Positions 37,416 through 46,501 of a stretch of 64,000 nt of DNA are shown here, piece by piece. The notes under the pieces were generated by a model. That model saw only the letters and a list, made by a program, of their open reading frames with translations. It was not told the DNA's origin and ran no database searches. Every line of letters starts with the position of its first letter. Positions within the stretch are counted from its first letter, which is position 1. The DNA comes from Psychromonas sp. psych-6C06 (GTDB lineage: Bacteria; Pseudomonadota; Gammaproteobacteria; Enterobacterales; Psychromonadaceae), in assembly GCF_002835465.1 (NCBI RefSeq), contig NZ_PIZM01000004.1, forward strand, positions 1-64,000. The letters run 5' to 3'. Position numbers and translations under genes: made by a program.

Positions 37416-38336
37416 ATGGCAATGCCAGATATCGCAAATAGCGCACAAGCTCAAACCGAAGGTACACTTGATCGCGTTGGAATGAGCAACATTGAACTAC
37501 CACTCATGGTACAAACGGATAACTGCGCTCCACAACAGGTTAGCGCGAGTGCTGAACTGTTCGTGAACCTTGGTGATGCGCAAGCTAAAGGCATCCATAT
37601 GTCACGTTTGTATCTTCAGCTTGATCAATTATCAACAGAATCTGAGCTGACGTTAGATACTTTAACAACCTTGCTAGAAGGGTTTATCGAAAGCCATCAT
37701 GAATTAAGTCAGGAAGCTTTTGTAAAATTTTCCTTTGATTATCACTTACGTCGTAAATCATTAATCAGTGAAAAACGTGGCTGGAAAGCTTACCCTGTAG
37801 TGATAATTGGTAAACTAACCAATGGTACTTTTAATTTTGAAATGCAAGTTAATGTCCCTTATTCATCAACATGCCCTTGCTCAGCAGCATTAGCAAGACA
37901 ACTGATTCAAGGTGCTTTTTCAAAGCAGTATGCAGAACAAGAAAACCTTAATAAAGAAGAGGTGTTAGCTTGGTTAGGCTCGACGCAAGGCATTGTTGCA
38001 ACACCTCATAGTCAACGCAGTGTTGTACAAGTAAAAGTTAAGCTAGATGCAGAAAATGATAGCTTTCCTGTCATTGAATTAATTGACTTGGTTGAAAATA
38101 CACTAAAAACACCAGTTCAAGCTGCGGTAAAACGAGAAGATGAGCAAGAGTTTGCGCGCTTAAATGGGCAAAACCTTATGTTTTGTGAAGATGCGGCAAG
38201 ACAGCTTCAATATGCTCTTCACCCTCAAACTAAGTTTTCTGATTTTTGGTTACGAGTTAATCATTATGAAAGCTTACACGCACATGATGCTGTTTCAATT
38301 ACGACTAAAGGTATTGCTGGCGGGTATCAAGCATAA
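37416..38336 (+). CDS. folE2: GTP cyclohydrolase FolE2 (type IB)
   Basis: Converts GTP to 7,8-dihydroneopterin triphosphate, the first step of folate and of queuosine precursor synthesis, and is the alternative to zinc-dependent FolE. The 306-residue protein has the type IB features: [10 protein letters not shown] near the N-terminus, [18 protein letters not shown] with the conserved catalytic cysteine, TPHSQRS and the acidic ED-A-R-Q run near the end. In many bacteria it is switched on by zinc shortage through Zur; I could not identify a Zur box with confidence. A TATAAT lies at 37358-37363 and AAGGGAG precedes the start. Confidence 0.94.
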   Translation: MAMPDIANSAQAQTEGTLDRVGMSNIELPLMVQTDNCAPQQVSASAELFVNLGDAQAKGIHMSRLYLQLDQLSTESELTLDTLTTLLEGFIESHHELSQEAFVKFSFDYHLRRKSLISEKRGWKAYPVVIIGKLTNGTFNFEMQVNVPYSSTCPCSAALARQLIQGAFSKQYAEQENLNKEEVLAWLGSTQGIVATPHSQRSVVQVKVKLDAENDSFPVIELIDLVENTLKTPVQAAVKREDEQEFARLNGQNLMFCEDAARQLQYALHPQTKFSDFWLRVNHYESLHAHDAVSITTKGIAGGYQA

Positions 38337-38367
38337 TCAACAGAAAGTCGAACATTGTTAACCTACT

Positions 38368-38400
38368 AAGGCCAGTCAGTTAAATGATTGGCCTTTTTTA
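38368..38400 (+). terminator. Rho-independent terminator of folE2
   Basis: AAGGCCA and TGGCCTT form a stem (extended by further pairing in the loop) followed directly by TTTTTA. A textbook intrinsic terminator. Confidence 0.85.
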
Positions 38401-38441
38401 TATATCATTTAGTCTGCTTATTCTTAACCTTTCAGTAATAC

Positions 38442-38576
38442 CAAACAAAATAAATAGCTGATCTATTTTACTGGTTAAAAAAACTTACCTCTCAGCTGAA
38501 ACTTTCTCAAATAAAACAACCACTTATATCAAGTTTCGCCTTGAGTTAAGCCACTTTTCCTGCGCATAATATTTTG
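38442..38576. repeat. Dispersed intergenic repeat, copy 1
   Basis: CAAACAAAATAAATAGCTGA onward aligns over about 130 bases with 46242-46372. Shared blocks include TATTTTACTGGTTAAA, AACTTACC, GAAACTTTC-C-AAA, CAACCA, and CGCCTTGAGTT. The copy here seems to continue to about 38705: a later AGATCAGATACTTA matches AGATCGCATACTTA, which directly follows the shared block in the other copy. It has no reading frame. Confidence 0.65.
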
Positions 38577-38871
38577 CTAAGGGCGTATTGAGGAAAAATA
38601 ATAGAGAACAAGTCGCGCGATTCAGTAATAGCTAGCGATTGAATGCAACGTAGTTATCCATTCCTTTAACCAAAAAGATAGATCAGATACTTATGCGGAT
38701 TGGTCTAACACCTTTATTATACAAAAAGTACTCAGAGTAAGTTGAGCGTAAAACAAGCTCCCTGAATATATGATAAAAAAATAAACACACAAAAGGCAAT
38801 TACTTGTCAGCTTTTTTTACATGTATTATTTTTAACATATTATAAAACCATATATTTCAACAACTTGCATT
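38577..38871. other. Non-coding stretch upstream of the PEP-CTERM gene
   Basis: AT-rich sequence with no credible gene. It contains the probable distal part of the dispersed repeat (to about 38705) and the region where an enhancer-binding protein of the sigma-54 promoter would be expected to bind. Confidence 0.4.
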
Positions 38872-38890
38872 TTGGAACACCATTTGCATG
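38872..38890 (+). promoter_or_regulatory. Sigma-54 (RpoN) type promoter
   Basis: TTGGAACACCATTTGCATG has the GG-N10-GC core (GG at 38874, GC at 38886) and fits the consensus TGGCAC-N5-TTGCW at most positions. Transcription would begin near 38899, about 26 bases before the ATG of the PEP-CTERM gene. Confidence 0.65.
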
Positions 38891-38924
38891 TTTATTGTTT
38901 CAACAGAAATCAAATGGAGTGCAA

Positions 38925-39455
38925 ATGAAAAATATTGGATTACTAATTTGTTGTGGATTACTTACCGCTAATGTAAATGCCACAATTATGACCGGCGAAG
39001 TAGCACAAGATGCTTATGTAACTTATGAAAATTATGATTTAGCTTGGGCTTCACCATGTAGTGATGGTTTACTCGAAAGATCATGCGCAGCAATTGATTT
39101 ATCAGAACAATCTAATTATGGTTGGAGTGTTATGACCTCTGATTTATTTGCATCTTTGGGGATCAACGCATCAACATTTAAAGTAGATTATTCTTCTGCT
39201 AATACAGAGTCATATAATGGCAACAACTATGCCAAAGCGACGGGATGGTTTTCAAACTCCTACACCCATATTGATGTGACAAACGGTTTAGCTGGATTAT
39301 GGTCTTTCGTTGATGTGGCAGATGCTGACAGTTACTATGAAACCATCGTATACCGAAGCGCAAAAAGCATTGATGTACCGGCCCCCGCTTCTGTCGCATT
39401 GTTCGCCCTAGGCATGGCAGGTTTAGCTTTTTCTCGAAGAAAATTTAAACGCTAA
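38925..39455 (+). CDS. PEP-CTERM-type exosorted protein
   Basis: A 176-residue secreted protein. Signal peptide MKNIGLLICCGLLTANVNA, then a mature domain rich in Ser/Asn/Tyr with two cysteines close together (SPCSDGLLERSC). The C-terminus is a tripartite sorting signal: VPAPAS, a hydrophobic helix (VALFALGMAGLAF) and the basic tail SRRKFKR, a PEP-CTERM variant. Such proteins are processed by exosortase and linked to exopolysaccharide export and flocculation. The exosortase genes are not in the window. The ATG at 38925 has GGAG five bases upstream; the longer frame from 38865 starts within the promoter and is rejected. Confidence 0.85.
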   Translation: MKNIGLLICCGLLTANVNATIMTGEVAQDAYVTYENYDLAWASPCSDGLLERSCAAIDLSEQSNYGWSVMTSDLFASLGINASTFKVDYSSANTESYNGNNYAKATGWFSNSYTHIDVTNGLAGLWSFVDVADADSYYETIVYRSAKSIDVPAPASVALFALGMAGLAFSRRKFKR

Positions 39456-39763
39456 TCACGCTAAAAGGCTCAAGGTCAATTGACCTTTTATGCAAAAATT
39501 TGCGAGCTATTGCGGTAATCACTCCGTCAATTGCTCGCAATACAAAACTAAAAACACCTTTTACTTTTATGTGGTTATTACTGCTTAATTATAATTTTCG
39601 TAAATGGCCCCACTATTTAACATCAACGTCTTTTGGTTAATGTGCGATAAAGAATTAACCGAATTAATTTATTGGAATTGGTATTATTACTCAATCACCG
39701 TCCTTGTTCTCTATGATTGTTTCTCTGCAAGCCCTGATCACCATATTATGGTAATGCTAACAA
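39456..39763. other. Non-coding region after the PEP-CTERM gene, with two palindromes
   Basis: AAGGTCAATTGACCTT at 39472-39487 is a perfect palindrome followed by TTATGC and may act as terminator. A second, longer imperfect inverted repeat at 39500-39540 has TTGCGAGC pairing with GCTCGCAA. The remaining 220 bases to the end of the convergent GGDEF gene hold no convincing gene. Confidence 0.5.
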
Positions 39764-42295
39764 TTAATTATGAACGCTTATTTGGTCTCGTCCTGACATC
39801 TTCGCATCATACAATGCGCCATCAGCTTCTGCTAATAACATCTTCATTGTATTAAGATCACTTGGGAAGATACTGGATAACCCCATACTCATGGTAATAT
39901 AACGACTAACATCTGAATACAAATGCTCAACTTTGGTCTGATTAACTGCTTCACGAAGCTTTTCAACAGCACGTAATACTTTGGTCGCATTACCTCCCTT
40001 AATGATAACAACAAACTCTTCGCCGCCATAACGAGCAGCAAAGCATCCCATTTCATTAGCGGCTTGTTGTAAAGCAGTCGCAACAATTTTTAATGCTTCA
40101 TCACCTTTTTGATGGCCATAATTATCATTGTAGGGTTTAAAGAAATCTATATCGCACATCACGATGGAAAGCATCTCTTGCTCACTATATGCTTCTGACC
40201 ATAATTGACTAAAGCGTTCATCAAAGGAGCGACGATTAGCAATATTGGTAAGCTGGTCATTTAACATTTTTTGCTCGAAATCAGAAGCATCAGAACTTAA
40301 TTTTTCTTCTGTTAACTTACGCGAAGTAATATCCCGAGCCATAATGACAATTCCCTCAGAGCGACTTTCATCGTCTTTAAAGGGAGCTTTGTGGACTTCG
40401 TACCAGGTTTTCTTATCACCGCTAAAGAGAAGCTCCTCAAAGATAATTGGCTCACCTGATTTAAGTACTTCTTGATTTTGACGATCAGCCCAATCAGCAC
40501 GATCAGAAGAGAGTAATTCACTTTGCAATTTACCGATAATATCGTCAGGTTTGGCATCCATCAATTTTGCGAAGGAGTTATTTGCCCCAATAATACGCCC
40601 TTCATGGTCTAATAAACCAATCGGATCATAACTAGCTGCAAACACAGTACTGAGTAAAACACTTTGTTTTGATAGTGCTTTCTCTGTCTCTTTACGCTGT
40701 AAATTTTCATCTTTTAACTGTTTGGTTAAATTATGTAACGCGGTGATATCACTATCGATACTCAAAATAGCAAAAATGGTACCTTTATCATTATAAAGTG
40801 GCACTTTAGTGATATTCACTAGGCTCAAATCAGCAGCTTTCTTCTGTTGGATCCACTCTTGGGTGTTATAGGTTTCTCCATTCCAAACCGTTGCTTCTTG
40901 TTGCTTCTGTTTCTTAATTGCAGGTACCGACATCATATCTGCAACACTACGCCCCGTTGCATGGGCTACTGTAGTACTGTTCGCTTCCGCCCATGATTTA
41001 TTACAACCAATAATGGTACCTTTAGGGGATTTGAAGGCAATCTGCTCTGGGATAGAATCTAAGACTTTACGTAATAACTCGCGCTCTTCGATCAATTTTC
41101 TTTCTGCGCTAAGCAATGCTGTCACATCTTTAAGGTGGCATAACCAAGCGGTTTGACGTTTATAATGGATACGTTTGGCAAACAGTTCAATATCATGAAA
41201 TGTATCGTCTACTAACAAGCGAACTAAGCCATTATCGATGACTGTTTGATGACTCGCTTTGTTAATGAAACGAGATAGCAACAACTGGTTTTCAGTCTCT
41301 TCAAAAATATATTTTTTCTTTTTCTTTTTGAAGGGAAATAAAGATTTAACCTCATCATTAAGGTAAAAAATGGTGTTCCCATCAAGAGAAAAAATAGCCA
41401 ACGGATAAGGTGAAGAATCAAGTACATCTTTAAATTGTCTGTCTTTTTTTCGCTTTGAGCGACCAATAATAAACAACAAGAGAAATAATCCAGTGATCAC
41501 CAAAATATTACGCGTCATATTTGCAGAAGCGCCCCACCATGGGGCATTTAATGCAATTAATGAAGCGCGTATTTGATCATCTATCTGTTCAAATTGATTT
41601 CCCCACTGTAGCCATTTAAGTAATGTCTCTTGACCTGTAGGTAGGTATGCGTATAGCTGGTTATTACTGCTATCTATTGAGGTTGTCGATAATATTGAAC
41701 TGAGTAGAAGATCAATCAAGCCATTATCTTCAGAGCCAATATTAAAAATAACTAACGCATCTAAATTATCTTGGTATAAATCCAACAATAGCTCTAGCAA
41801 GCCAGGGTATGCTTTGTAGATAATATTACTTTTATTTTGCAGAAGCGGTAACTGTTGTGCTTGTGGTAACAAGCCCCCAACAATAATGCTCTTTTTAGTG
41901 TCAATTAAGGCATCGGAAACCTTGTTGGCATGCTCAGAGAAATAGTATAAGTCACTTTTAATAGCTAAAATAACGTTTTTATCTAGTTCCCCAAGGGAAT
42001 GTTTATCAATATTTAATCCACTGTAAAGTGCAGGGCTGTTAGTCGAAAGTAAAGTACCAATATTTTGCTGTGGAAGATGCTTAAACTCTACACCAATACC
42101 TGTTTTTTCAGACCATATTTGCCAATATTGCGCATAAAGTCCTTGTGCTTGTTGCTGAGTATTAAATCCAGAATAGGGGAGGTTTTGATCTAAATAAATA
42201 TTAATTTTATTGGGTTTGGTGGATTCATTTAAAGCTGCAAAAGCAAAGGTTGAAAGGCAAAAAAATAACGTAAACAATGAAAGCCGTTTAAACAT
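39764..42295 (-). CDS. Periplasmic-sensing PAS-GGDEF diguanylate cyclase
   Basis: About 843 residues. Signal peptide, then a periplasmic domain (about 25-255) resembling a family 3 solute-binding fold (INIYLDQNLPYSGFNTQQQA, QYWQIWSEKTGIGVEF), one membrane helix (ILVITGLFLLLFIIG), three PAS-like domains and a C-terminal GGDEF (about 685-840). The active site is RYGGEEF with DIDFFKPYND and GHQKGDEAL, so it should make c-di-GMP. The RxxD inhibitory site five residues before GGEEF is absent (EMGC there), so product feedback is probably missing. The start at 42295 (MFKRLSLFTLFF) fits the signal peptide; a TTG further upstream is less likely. A terminator precedes it, so it is its own unit. Confidence 0.88.
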   Translation of the reverse strand: MFKRLSLFTLFFCLSTFAFAALNESTKPNKINIYLDQNLPYSGFNTQQQAQGLYAQYWQIWSEKTGIGVEFKHLPQQNIGTLLSTNSPALYSGLNIDKHSLGELDKNVILAIKSDLYYFSEHANKVSDALIDTKKSIIVGGLLPQAQQLPLLQNKSNIIYKAYPGLLELLLDLYQDNLDALVIFNIGSEDNGLIDLLLSSILSTTSIDSSNNQLYAYLPTGQETLLKWLQWGNQFEQIDDQIRASLIALNAPWWGASANMTRNILVITGLFLLLFIIGRSKRKKDRQFKDVLDSSPYPLAIFSLDGNTIFYLNDEVKSLFPFKKKKKKYIFEETENQLLLSRFINKASHQTVIDNGLVRLLVDDTFHDIELFAKRIHYKRQTAWLCHLKDVTALLSAERKLIEERELLRKVLDSIPEQIAFKSPKGTIIGCNKSWAEANSTTVAHATGRSVADMMSVPAIKKQKQQEATVWNGETYNTQEWIQQKKAADLSLVNITKVPLYNDKGTIFAILSIDSDITALHNLTKQLKDENLQRKETEKALSKQSVLLSTVFAASYDPIGLLDHEGRIIGANNSFAKLMDAKPDDIIGKLQSELLSSDRADWADRQNQEVLKSGEPIIFEELLFSGDKKTWYEVHKAPFKDDESRSEGIVIMARDITSRKLTEEKLSSDASDFEQKMLNDQLTNIANRRSFDERFSQLWSEAYSEQEMLSIVMCDIDFFKPYNDNYGHQKGDEALKIVATALQQAANEMGCFAARYGGEEFVVIIKGGNATKVLRAVEKLREAVNQTKVEHLYSDVSRYITMSMGLSSIFPSDLNTMKMLLAEADGALYDAKMSGRDQISVHN

Positions 42296-42414
42296 GATAA
42301 GTAAATCCAATAATAGAACAGAACGACTAATTTTAGCGCACAGTTCAATGAAAGGTAATTTTATAATAGGCGTTACATGCTAGCCCTCACAGTTTATTAA
42401 TTAAATAAATATAA

Positions 42415-42440
42415 AAAAGGTCACTATTAAGTGACCTTTT
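42415..42440 (-). terminator. Rho-independent terminator of the tyrS-OMP operon
   Basis: AAAAGGTCACT and AGTGACCTTTT form an 11-bp stem with a 4-nt loop; the minus strand continues with TTTATATTTA. Confidence 0.8.
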
Positions 42441-42471
42441 ATTAATTTTATAGGTTGATTAACCTGCTAAT

Positions 42472-43134
42472 TTAGAAAGTAAAAATAGTTTTTACACTAA
42501 ATTCTTGATCTGTATTGTAATGCACTGAAAATGCAAATGACTCTGACAGCTGTATACCCGCATCCACTGAACCATACCACTCACTTAACTCTATTCCTTT
42601 CATCGCATAGGTATAAGTTGGACTGACACCAACCCACAGTTTATTAGTAAAGCTATAACGAGTGGTCGCATCAAATTTGATATAAGTCGTTGATTTAACA
42701 TCGTCTCCCCAAAGCATACCCAAATCAAGCTTAGGATAAACGTTCAACTTATTATTCATGAGTGGAACTTTTGTAAAAACACCGATAGAGGTATCATTCA
42801 CATCACGAATCCCCCACACATCTCTATCCCAAGTGCTTTCAAAGCTAAATCCAGTATTGTTACTTGCATTAATCAGCATGTAATCAACGTTGTAATAATC
42901 GAGATCATTCATCGCTTCAAGGGTGATCTTATGCTTATATTGGCCATTTAAATAGCCACCATAACTTCCTGAAATATTAACGCCTTCATTACCAGCTGCA
43001 ACACTAACACTTGAGTAAATCGCACGAGGATCACTCAAATCAATCCAATTTTCTTCATTTTGCTCTTGCGCAATAACAGACAAAGGCAAAGTGAATAAAG
43101 CCATACATGCTAAAGAACGATTAAATATTTTCAT
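42472..43134 (-). CDS. Putative outer-membrane beta-barrel protein
   Basis: A 220-residue protein with a signal peptide (MKIFNRSLACMALFTLPLSVIA). The mature part is made of short amphipathic strands (GVNISGSYGGYLNGQYKHKI, LWVGVSPTYTYAMKGI) and ends in phenylalanine (FSVKTIFTF), as barrel proteins do for BAM recognition. The number of likely strands is about 8 to 10. I do not recognise a named family. GGAAATAATA precedes the ATG, inside the end of tyrS; the start is 2 bases from the tyrS stop, an unexpected operon partner. Confidence 0.65.
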   Translation of the reverse strand: MKIFNRSLACMALFTLPLSVIAQEQNEENWIDLSDPRAIYSSVSVAAGNEGVNISGSYGGYLNGQYKHKITLEAMNDLDYYNVDYMLINASNNTGFSFESTWDRDVWGIRDVNDTSIGVFTKVPLMNNKLNVYPKLDLGMLWGDDVKSTTYIKFDATTRYSFTNKLWVGVSPTYTYAMKGIELSEWYGSVDAGIQLSESFAFSVHYNTDQEFSVKTIFTF

Positions 43135-43136
43135 TA

Positions 43137-44408
43137 TTATTTCCAAATAAATAAGTTAAACAGACGCTTACCACGTTTTATTACCGTATATTTAGCAAAT
43201 AACGCATCAGATTTTTGTAATGTCATTTCGCTGTCAGAAGCTTTCTCGCCATTAATACTCACTGCGCCATTGTTAATAAATTCACGTGCCATTTTGTTTG
43301 ATTTGGCTAGCTCACAGCTGGTTAATAAGTCGACCAAACTTTTTTCTGACTCTGTTACCTCTGTAGCTGGAAGGCCGTCTTGTGCAAGCTGTGCAAGGTC
43401 AGACTCACTTAATGCACTCAAATCACCTGAGAATAATGCTTCCGTAATGCGTTCTGCTGATGCAAGCCCCTCTTCACCATGAACAGTACGCGTAACTTCT
43501 TTAGCTAGAATTGCTTGTCCCTGTGGGCGACCTTGAATCGTTTTATCTTTTGCTTCAATGGCATCAATCTCTTCGATTGAAAGGAAGGTAAAGTAACGAA
43601 GAAACTTATAAACATCAGCATCAAGTGTCGTGATCCAAAATTGGTAAAATGCGTAAGGTGATGTTTTCGATGCATCCAGCCAAATCGTCCCAGATTCCGT
43701 TTTACCAAATTTAGTTCCGTCAGCTTTCGTTACTAGTGGTAACGTTAAACCAAACACTTTCTCTTGATTCATGCGTCGGGTTAAATCAATACCACCAGTG
43801 ATGTTACCCCACTGATCAGACCCGCCAATTTGTAACGAACAACCATTCATCTTATTCAGCGCAGCAAAATCGTAGGATTGTAACAGCATGTAACTGAACT
43901 CAGTAAATGAGATACCCGCACCTTCGCGGTCGATACGCTGTTTTACAGACTCTTTTTGAATCATCGCATTAACACTAAAGTGTTTACCTACATCACGTAA
44001 AAATGAAATTGCATCCATTTCTCCGATCCAATCAAGATTATTAACGACTTCGGCAGCATTTTCTTGCTCACCAAACTCAATAAATGCGCTAACTTGAGCA
44101 CGAATTTTACTTACCCAGTTTTCCACGACATCATCAGTGTTAAGTTTACGTTCAGCCGCTTTGAAGCTTGGGTCGCCAATTAATCCCGTTGCACCACCAA
44201 CTAAAGCAAGTGGCTTATGGCCTGCATCCTGGAAACGTTTTAGTGTTAATAAAGGTACTAAACTACCAATGTGTAAGCTGTCTGCTGTCGGATCAAAACC
44301 ACAATAAAGTGTTTGGCAACCACTTGATAAATGTTCATGTAATTCTTCATCAGCAGTTGTTTGTGCAACCAGTCCGCGCGCTTTTAAATCTTCAAGTAAA
44401 GCATTCAT
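43137..44408 (-). CDS. tyrS: Tyrosyl-tRNA synthetase
   Basis: A class I aminoacyl-tRNA synthetase of 423 residues. The HIGH-like signature is [18 protein letters not shown] at about 37-54; tyrosine-binding residues lie in [13 protein letters not shown] and [11 protein letters not shown]; the KMSKS-like loop is KFGKTESG. The C-terminus holds an S4 RNA-binding domain ([20 protein letters not shown]). It is the housekeeping TyrS type. No T-box or other leader was seen upstream. Confidence 0.97.
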   Translation of the reverse strand: MNALLEDLKARGLVAQTTADEELHEHLSSGCQTLYCGFDPTADSLHIGSLVPLLTLKRFQDAGHKPLALVGGATGLIGDPSFKAAERKLNTDDVVENWVSKIRAQVSAFIEFGEQENAAEVVNNLDWIGEMDAISFLRDVGKHFSVNAMIQKESVKQRIDREGAGISFTEFSYMLLQSYDFAALNKMNGCSLQIGGSDQWGNITGGIDLTRRMNQEKVFGLTLPLVTKADGTKFGKTESGTIWLDASKTSPYAFYQFWITTLDADVYKFLRYFTFLSIEEIDAIEAKDKTIQGRPQGQAILAKEVTRTVHGEEGLASAERITEALFSGDLSALSESDLAQLAQDGLPATEVTESEKSLVDLLTSCELAKSNKMAREFINNGAVSINGEKASDSEMTLQKSDALFAKYTVIKRGKRLFNLFIWK

Positions 44409-44557
44409 AGTGTAGTGATCCCTAATTCATTAACTGTTTTATAAATATGGAACAGGATTTTACACAGTTAATAGAAACAAAAAAACCATTCAGTGAAGAA
44501 GTTACGATGATTGTGCTAACATTACCCTTTTATGATGAAATTACAGAGAGTTAAACG

Positions 44558-45253
44558 ATGAAAATAGGCATTATCGGTGCAATGGATGAAGAAGTTAGCA
44601 TCCTAAAATCAAAATTAAAGAATATTGAAACCACAATCATTGCAGGATGCGAGTTTTACCAAGGTACGTTAAACACAAAACAGGTCATCGTGACTAAATC
44701 TGGCATAGGTAAAGTAGCAGCGGCAGTTGCAACGACGCTATTATTAGAGCAATTCAAACCTGATACGATTATCAATACGGGTTCGGCCGGTGGTTATGAT
44801 ACTAACCTTAGTGTCGGTGATATTGTTATATCTACTGAAGTTCGTTTTCACGATGTTGATTTAACGGCCTTTGGTTATGAGATTGGTCAAATGGCGCAAT
44901 TGCCACCGGCATTTGAAGCAGATAAAAAACTTATTGATGTAGCCCAGAAAGCAGCACAAACAATTAATGGCTTGAACATTATTCAAGGCCTGATCTGTAC
45001 CGGTGATATTTTTATGGCTGATCCTCAAAAAGCAGAAGTGGCCCGTAATAATTTCCCTACAATGGCAGCCTGTGAGATGGAAGCGGCAGCAATCGCACAA
45101 GTTTGTCACCAGTTTAAAGTCCCTTTTGTCATTATTCGCTCTCTTTCTGATATTGCGGGCAAGAAGTCAGAGCTCTCATTTGAACAATATCTTCCAATTG
45201 CAGCTAAAAATGCCTCTATACTAGTAGAAGCCATTCTCAACAGATTAGATTAA
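44558..45253 (+). CDS. mtnN: 5'-methylthioadenosine/S-adenosylhomocysteine nucleosidase
   Basis: Hydrolyses methylthioadenosine and S-adenosylhomocysteine to adenine and the thioribose compounds, serving methionine salvage, SAM recycling and autoinducer-2 formation. At 231 residues it matches E. coli MtnN in length. Recognisable stretches are MKIGIIGAMDEEVSIL, TKSGIGKVAAAVATTLLL, NTGSAGGYD, MEAAAIAQVC (substrate-binding Met-Glu) and RSLSDIAG with the catalytic Asp. Its stop directly abuts the start of the CbiB-like gene, an arrangement also seen in related marine gammaproteobacteria. Confidence 0.96.
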   Translation: MKIGIIGAMDEEVSILKSKLKNIETTIIAGCEFYQGTLNTKQVIVTKSGIGKVAAAVATTLLLEQFKPDTIINTGSAGGYDTNLSVGDIVISTEVRFHDVDLTAFGYEIGQMAQLPPAFEADKKLIDVAQKAAQTINGLNIIQGLICTGDIFMADPQKAEVARNNFPTMAACEMEAAAIAQVCHQFKVPFVIIRSLSDIAGKKSELSFEQYLPIAAKNASILVEAILNRLD

Positions 45254-46222
45254 ATGGATCATTTGATTAATTTTATAGAGCAGTACAGTCACTATTTTTC
45301 AATAATAGCGGTCGCCCTGCTCTCTTTTTTTATTTCGTTGCCCAAAGACCTCAATCCGCTGGCAGCAGTTGAACTTATATTTAGACAAATTGCAGTTAAA
45401 GTAAACCTCGAGGAGCGAAGCGATGCGTACAAAAGAGTCGCAAGTTTACTGTCTATTAGTTTGATTTTTTTTCCTACTATCCTCATTATTAGCCAGCTTT
45501 ACAATATCGTATATCGACCTCTTACTATTGATATTCTTTTACTGTTCATTTTGCTTTCTTGGCATGACAAAAAAGTAGTCTACCTTGCAATTAGTGATGC
45601 ACTAAAACGTAATAATTTACCTCTCGCAAAATTTAAACTAAATAGCCTCACCGAACGAGAAACAAAGCCCCTCTCTTTGATGGGGGTAAATAAAGCCACT
45701 ATTGAATCAATGGTTTTACAGCTCAGTGCTTCATGGTTTGCAGTGCTTTTCTGGTATATGGTAGCGGGTATCTACGGCGCCATTTTTTATCGCACAATAC
45801 AAATTTGCTCGCAACAATGGAATGCTAAAAAAGCGGAATTTACCACACTGACCAGTATTCCCAGCTTTATCTATACCTTGATGTTGTTTCCAGTACATCT
45901 ACTCATTAGCTTTACTTTTGCCCTTTACGACCGTCCCCTTCAAAATCTCCCCAAAAAATTTAAGCAAAGTATGCACTGGCATCACTTTTCATCTGGGTTA
46001 ATGCTTGCAAGTTTTGCATTAAGTATGCAATTAGAGCTCGGTGGCGTGCGTTTATATCAAGATCAGAAAATCACCTATGCGACACTGGGTAGTAATGCAG
46101 CTCCTGCGGTTGAAAAAATTGAGCTTTCTTTACAGCGTATCAGTCTAAGTGCATGGTTTTGGCTTTGTTGCTTTACTGGATATACATTCTTTCCATTGAT
46201 ACTTGAGTTTATGCGAATTTAG
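45254..46222 (+). CDS. CbiB/CobD-like membrane protein
   Basis: A 322-residue membrane protein with four or five hydrophobic segments (SIIAVALLSFFISL, LLSISLIFFPTILII, ASWFAVLFWYMVAGIYGAIF, FIYTLMLFPVHLLISF, LSAWFWLCCFTGYTFF). Features of the CbiB family are RLAS-type substitutions in LSASWFAVLFWYMVAGIYGAIFYR, equivalent to the conserved R-D-x-x-A-P-x-F-W region, and GAFALYDRPLQ. CbiB makes the amide bond to aminopropanol in cobalamin synthesis, but no cobalamin genes lie nearby, so its real substrate may differ. It starts exactly after the mtnN stop (TAA-ATG). Confidence 0.78.
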   Translation: MDHLINFIEQYSHYFSIIAVALLSFFISLPKDLNPLAAVELIFRQIAVKVNLEERSDAYKRVASLLSISLIFFPTILIISQLYNIVYRPLTIDILLLFILLSWHDKKVVYLAISDALKRNNLPLAKFKLNSLTERETKPLSLMGVNKATIESMVLQLSASWFAVLFWYMVAGIYGAIFYRTIQICSQQWNAKKAEFTTLTSIPSFIYTLMLFPVHLLISFTFALYDRPLQNLPKKFKQSMHWHHFSSGLMLASFALSMQLELGGVRLYQDQKITYATLGSNAAPAVEKIELSLQRISLSAWFWLCCFTGYTFFPLILEFMRI

Positions 46223-46241
46223 ATATTATTATTTTTTATAG

Positions 46242-46372
46242 CAAACGAAATAAATAACAGGCCTATTTTACTGGTTAAAGTAACTTACCCCTTCGTTAAA
46301 ACTTTCCCTAAAGGGGCAACCATTTACGTCATATTACGCCTTGAGTTTAGTTTCTTTTGTAGCGCAAAATTT
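46242..46372. repeat. Dispersed intergenic repeat, copy 2
   Basis: CAAACGAAATAAATAACAGG onward aligns with 38442-38576 over about 130 bases, and AGATCGCATACTTA follows directly, as if about 100 bases had been deleted relative to the other copy. It has no reading frame. Confidence 0.65.
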
Positions 46373-46442
46373 AGATCGCATACTTAATTCAGTTGATATT
46401 AGAAAGACAACTCGATCACACATTTTGGCCACCTCCCCTTTA

Positions 46443-46458
46443 CTGTTTAAAAAAACAG
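46443..46458 (+). promoter_or_regulatory. LexA (SOS) box 1 of recN
   Basis: CTGTTTAAAAAAACAG matches the CTGT-N8-ACAG consensus exactly and is flanked by TA on both sides, making a perfect palindromic edge. Confidence 0.88.
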
Positions 46459-46465
46459 TATTAAA

Positions 46466-46481
46466 CTGTATTTATACACAG
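46466..46481 (+). promoter_or_regulatory. LexA (SOS) box 2 of recN
   Basis: CTGTATTTATACACAG is a second exact CTGT-N8-ACAG site, 23 bases downstream of the first and 20 bases before the recN ATG. Confidence 0.88.
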
Positions 46482-46501
46482 TCTTTTTAGGTATCAAAAT
46501 T

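Noticed and set aside
39604-39855. 83-codon plus-strand frame after the PEP-CTERM gene
   Set aside because: Its last third is antisense to the GGDEF gene, composition is erratic and there is no ribosome site.
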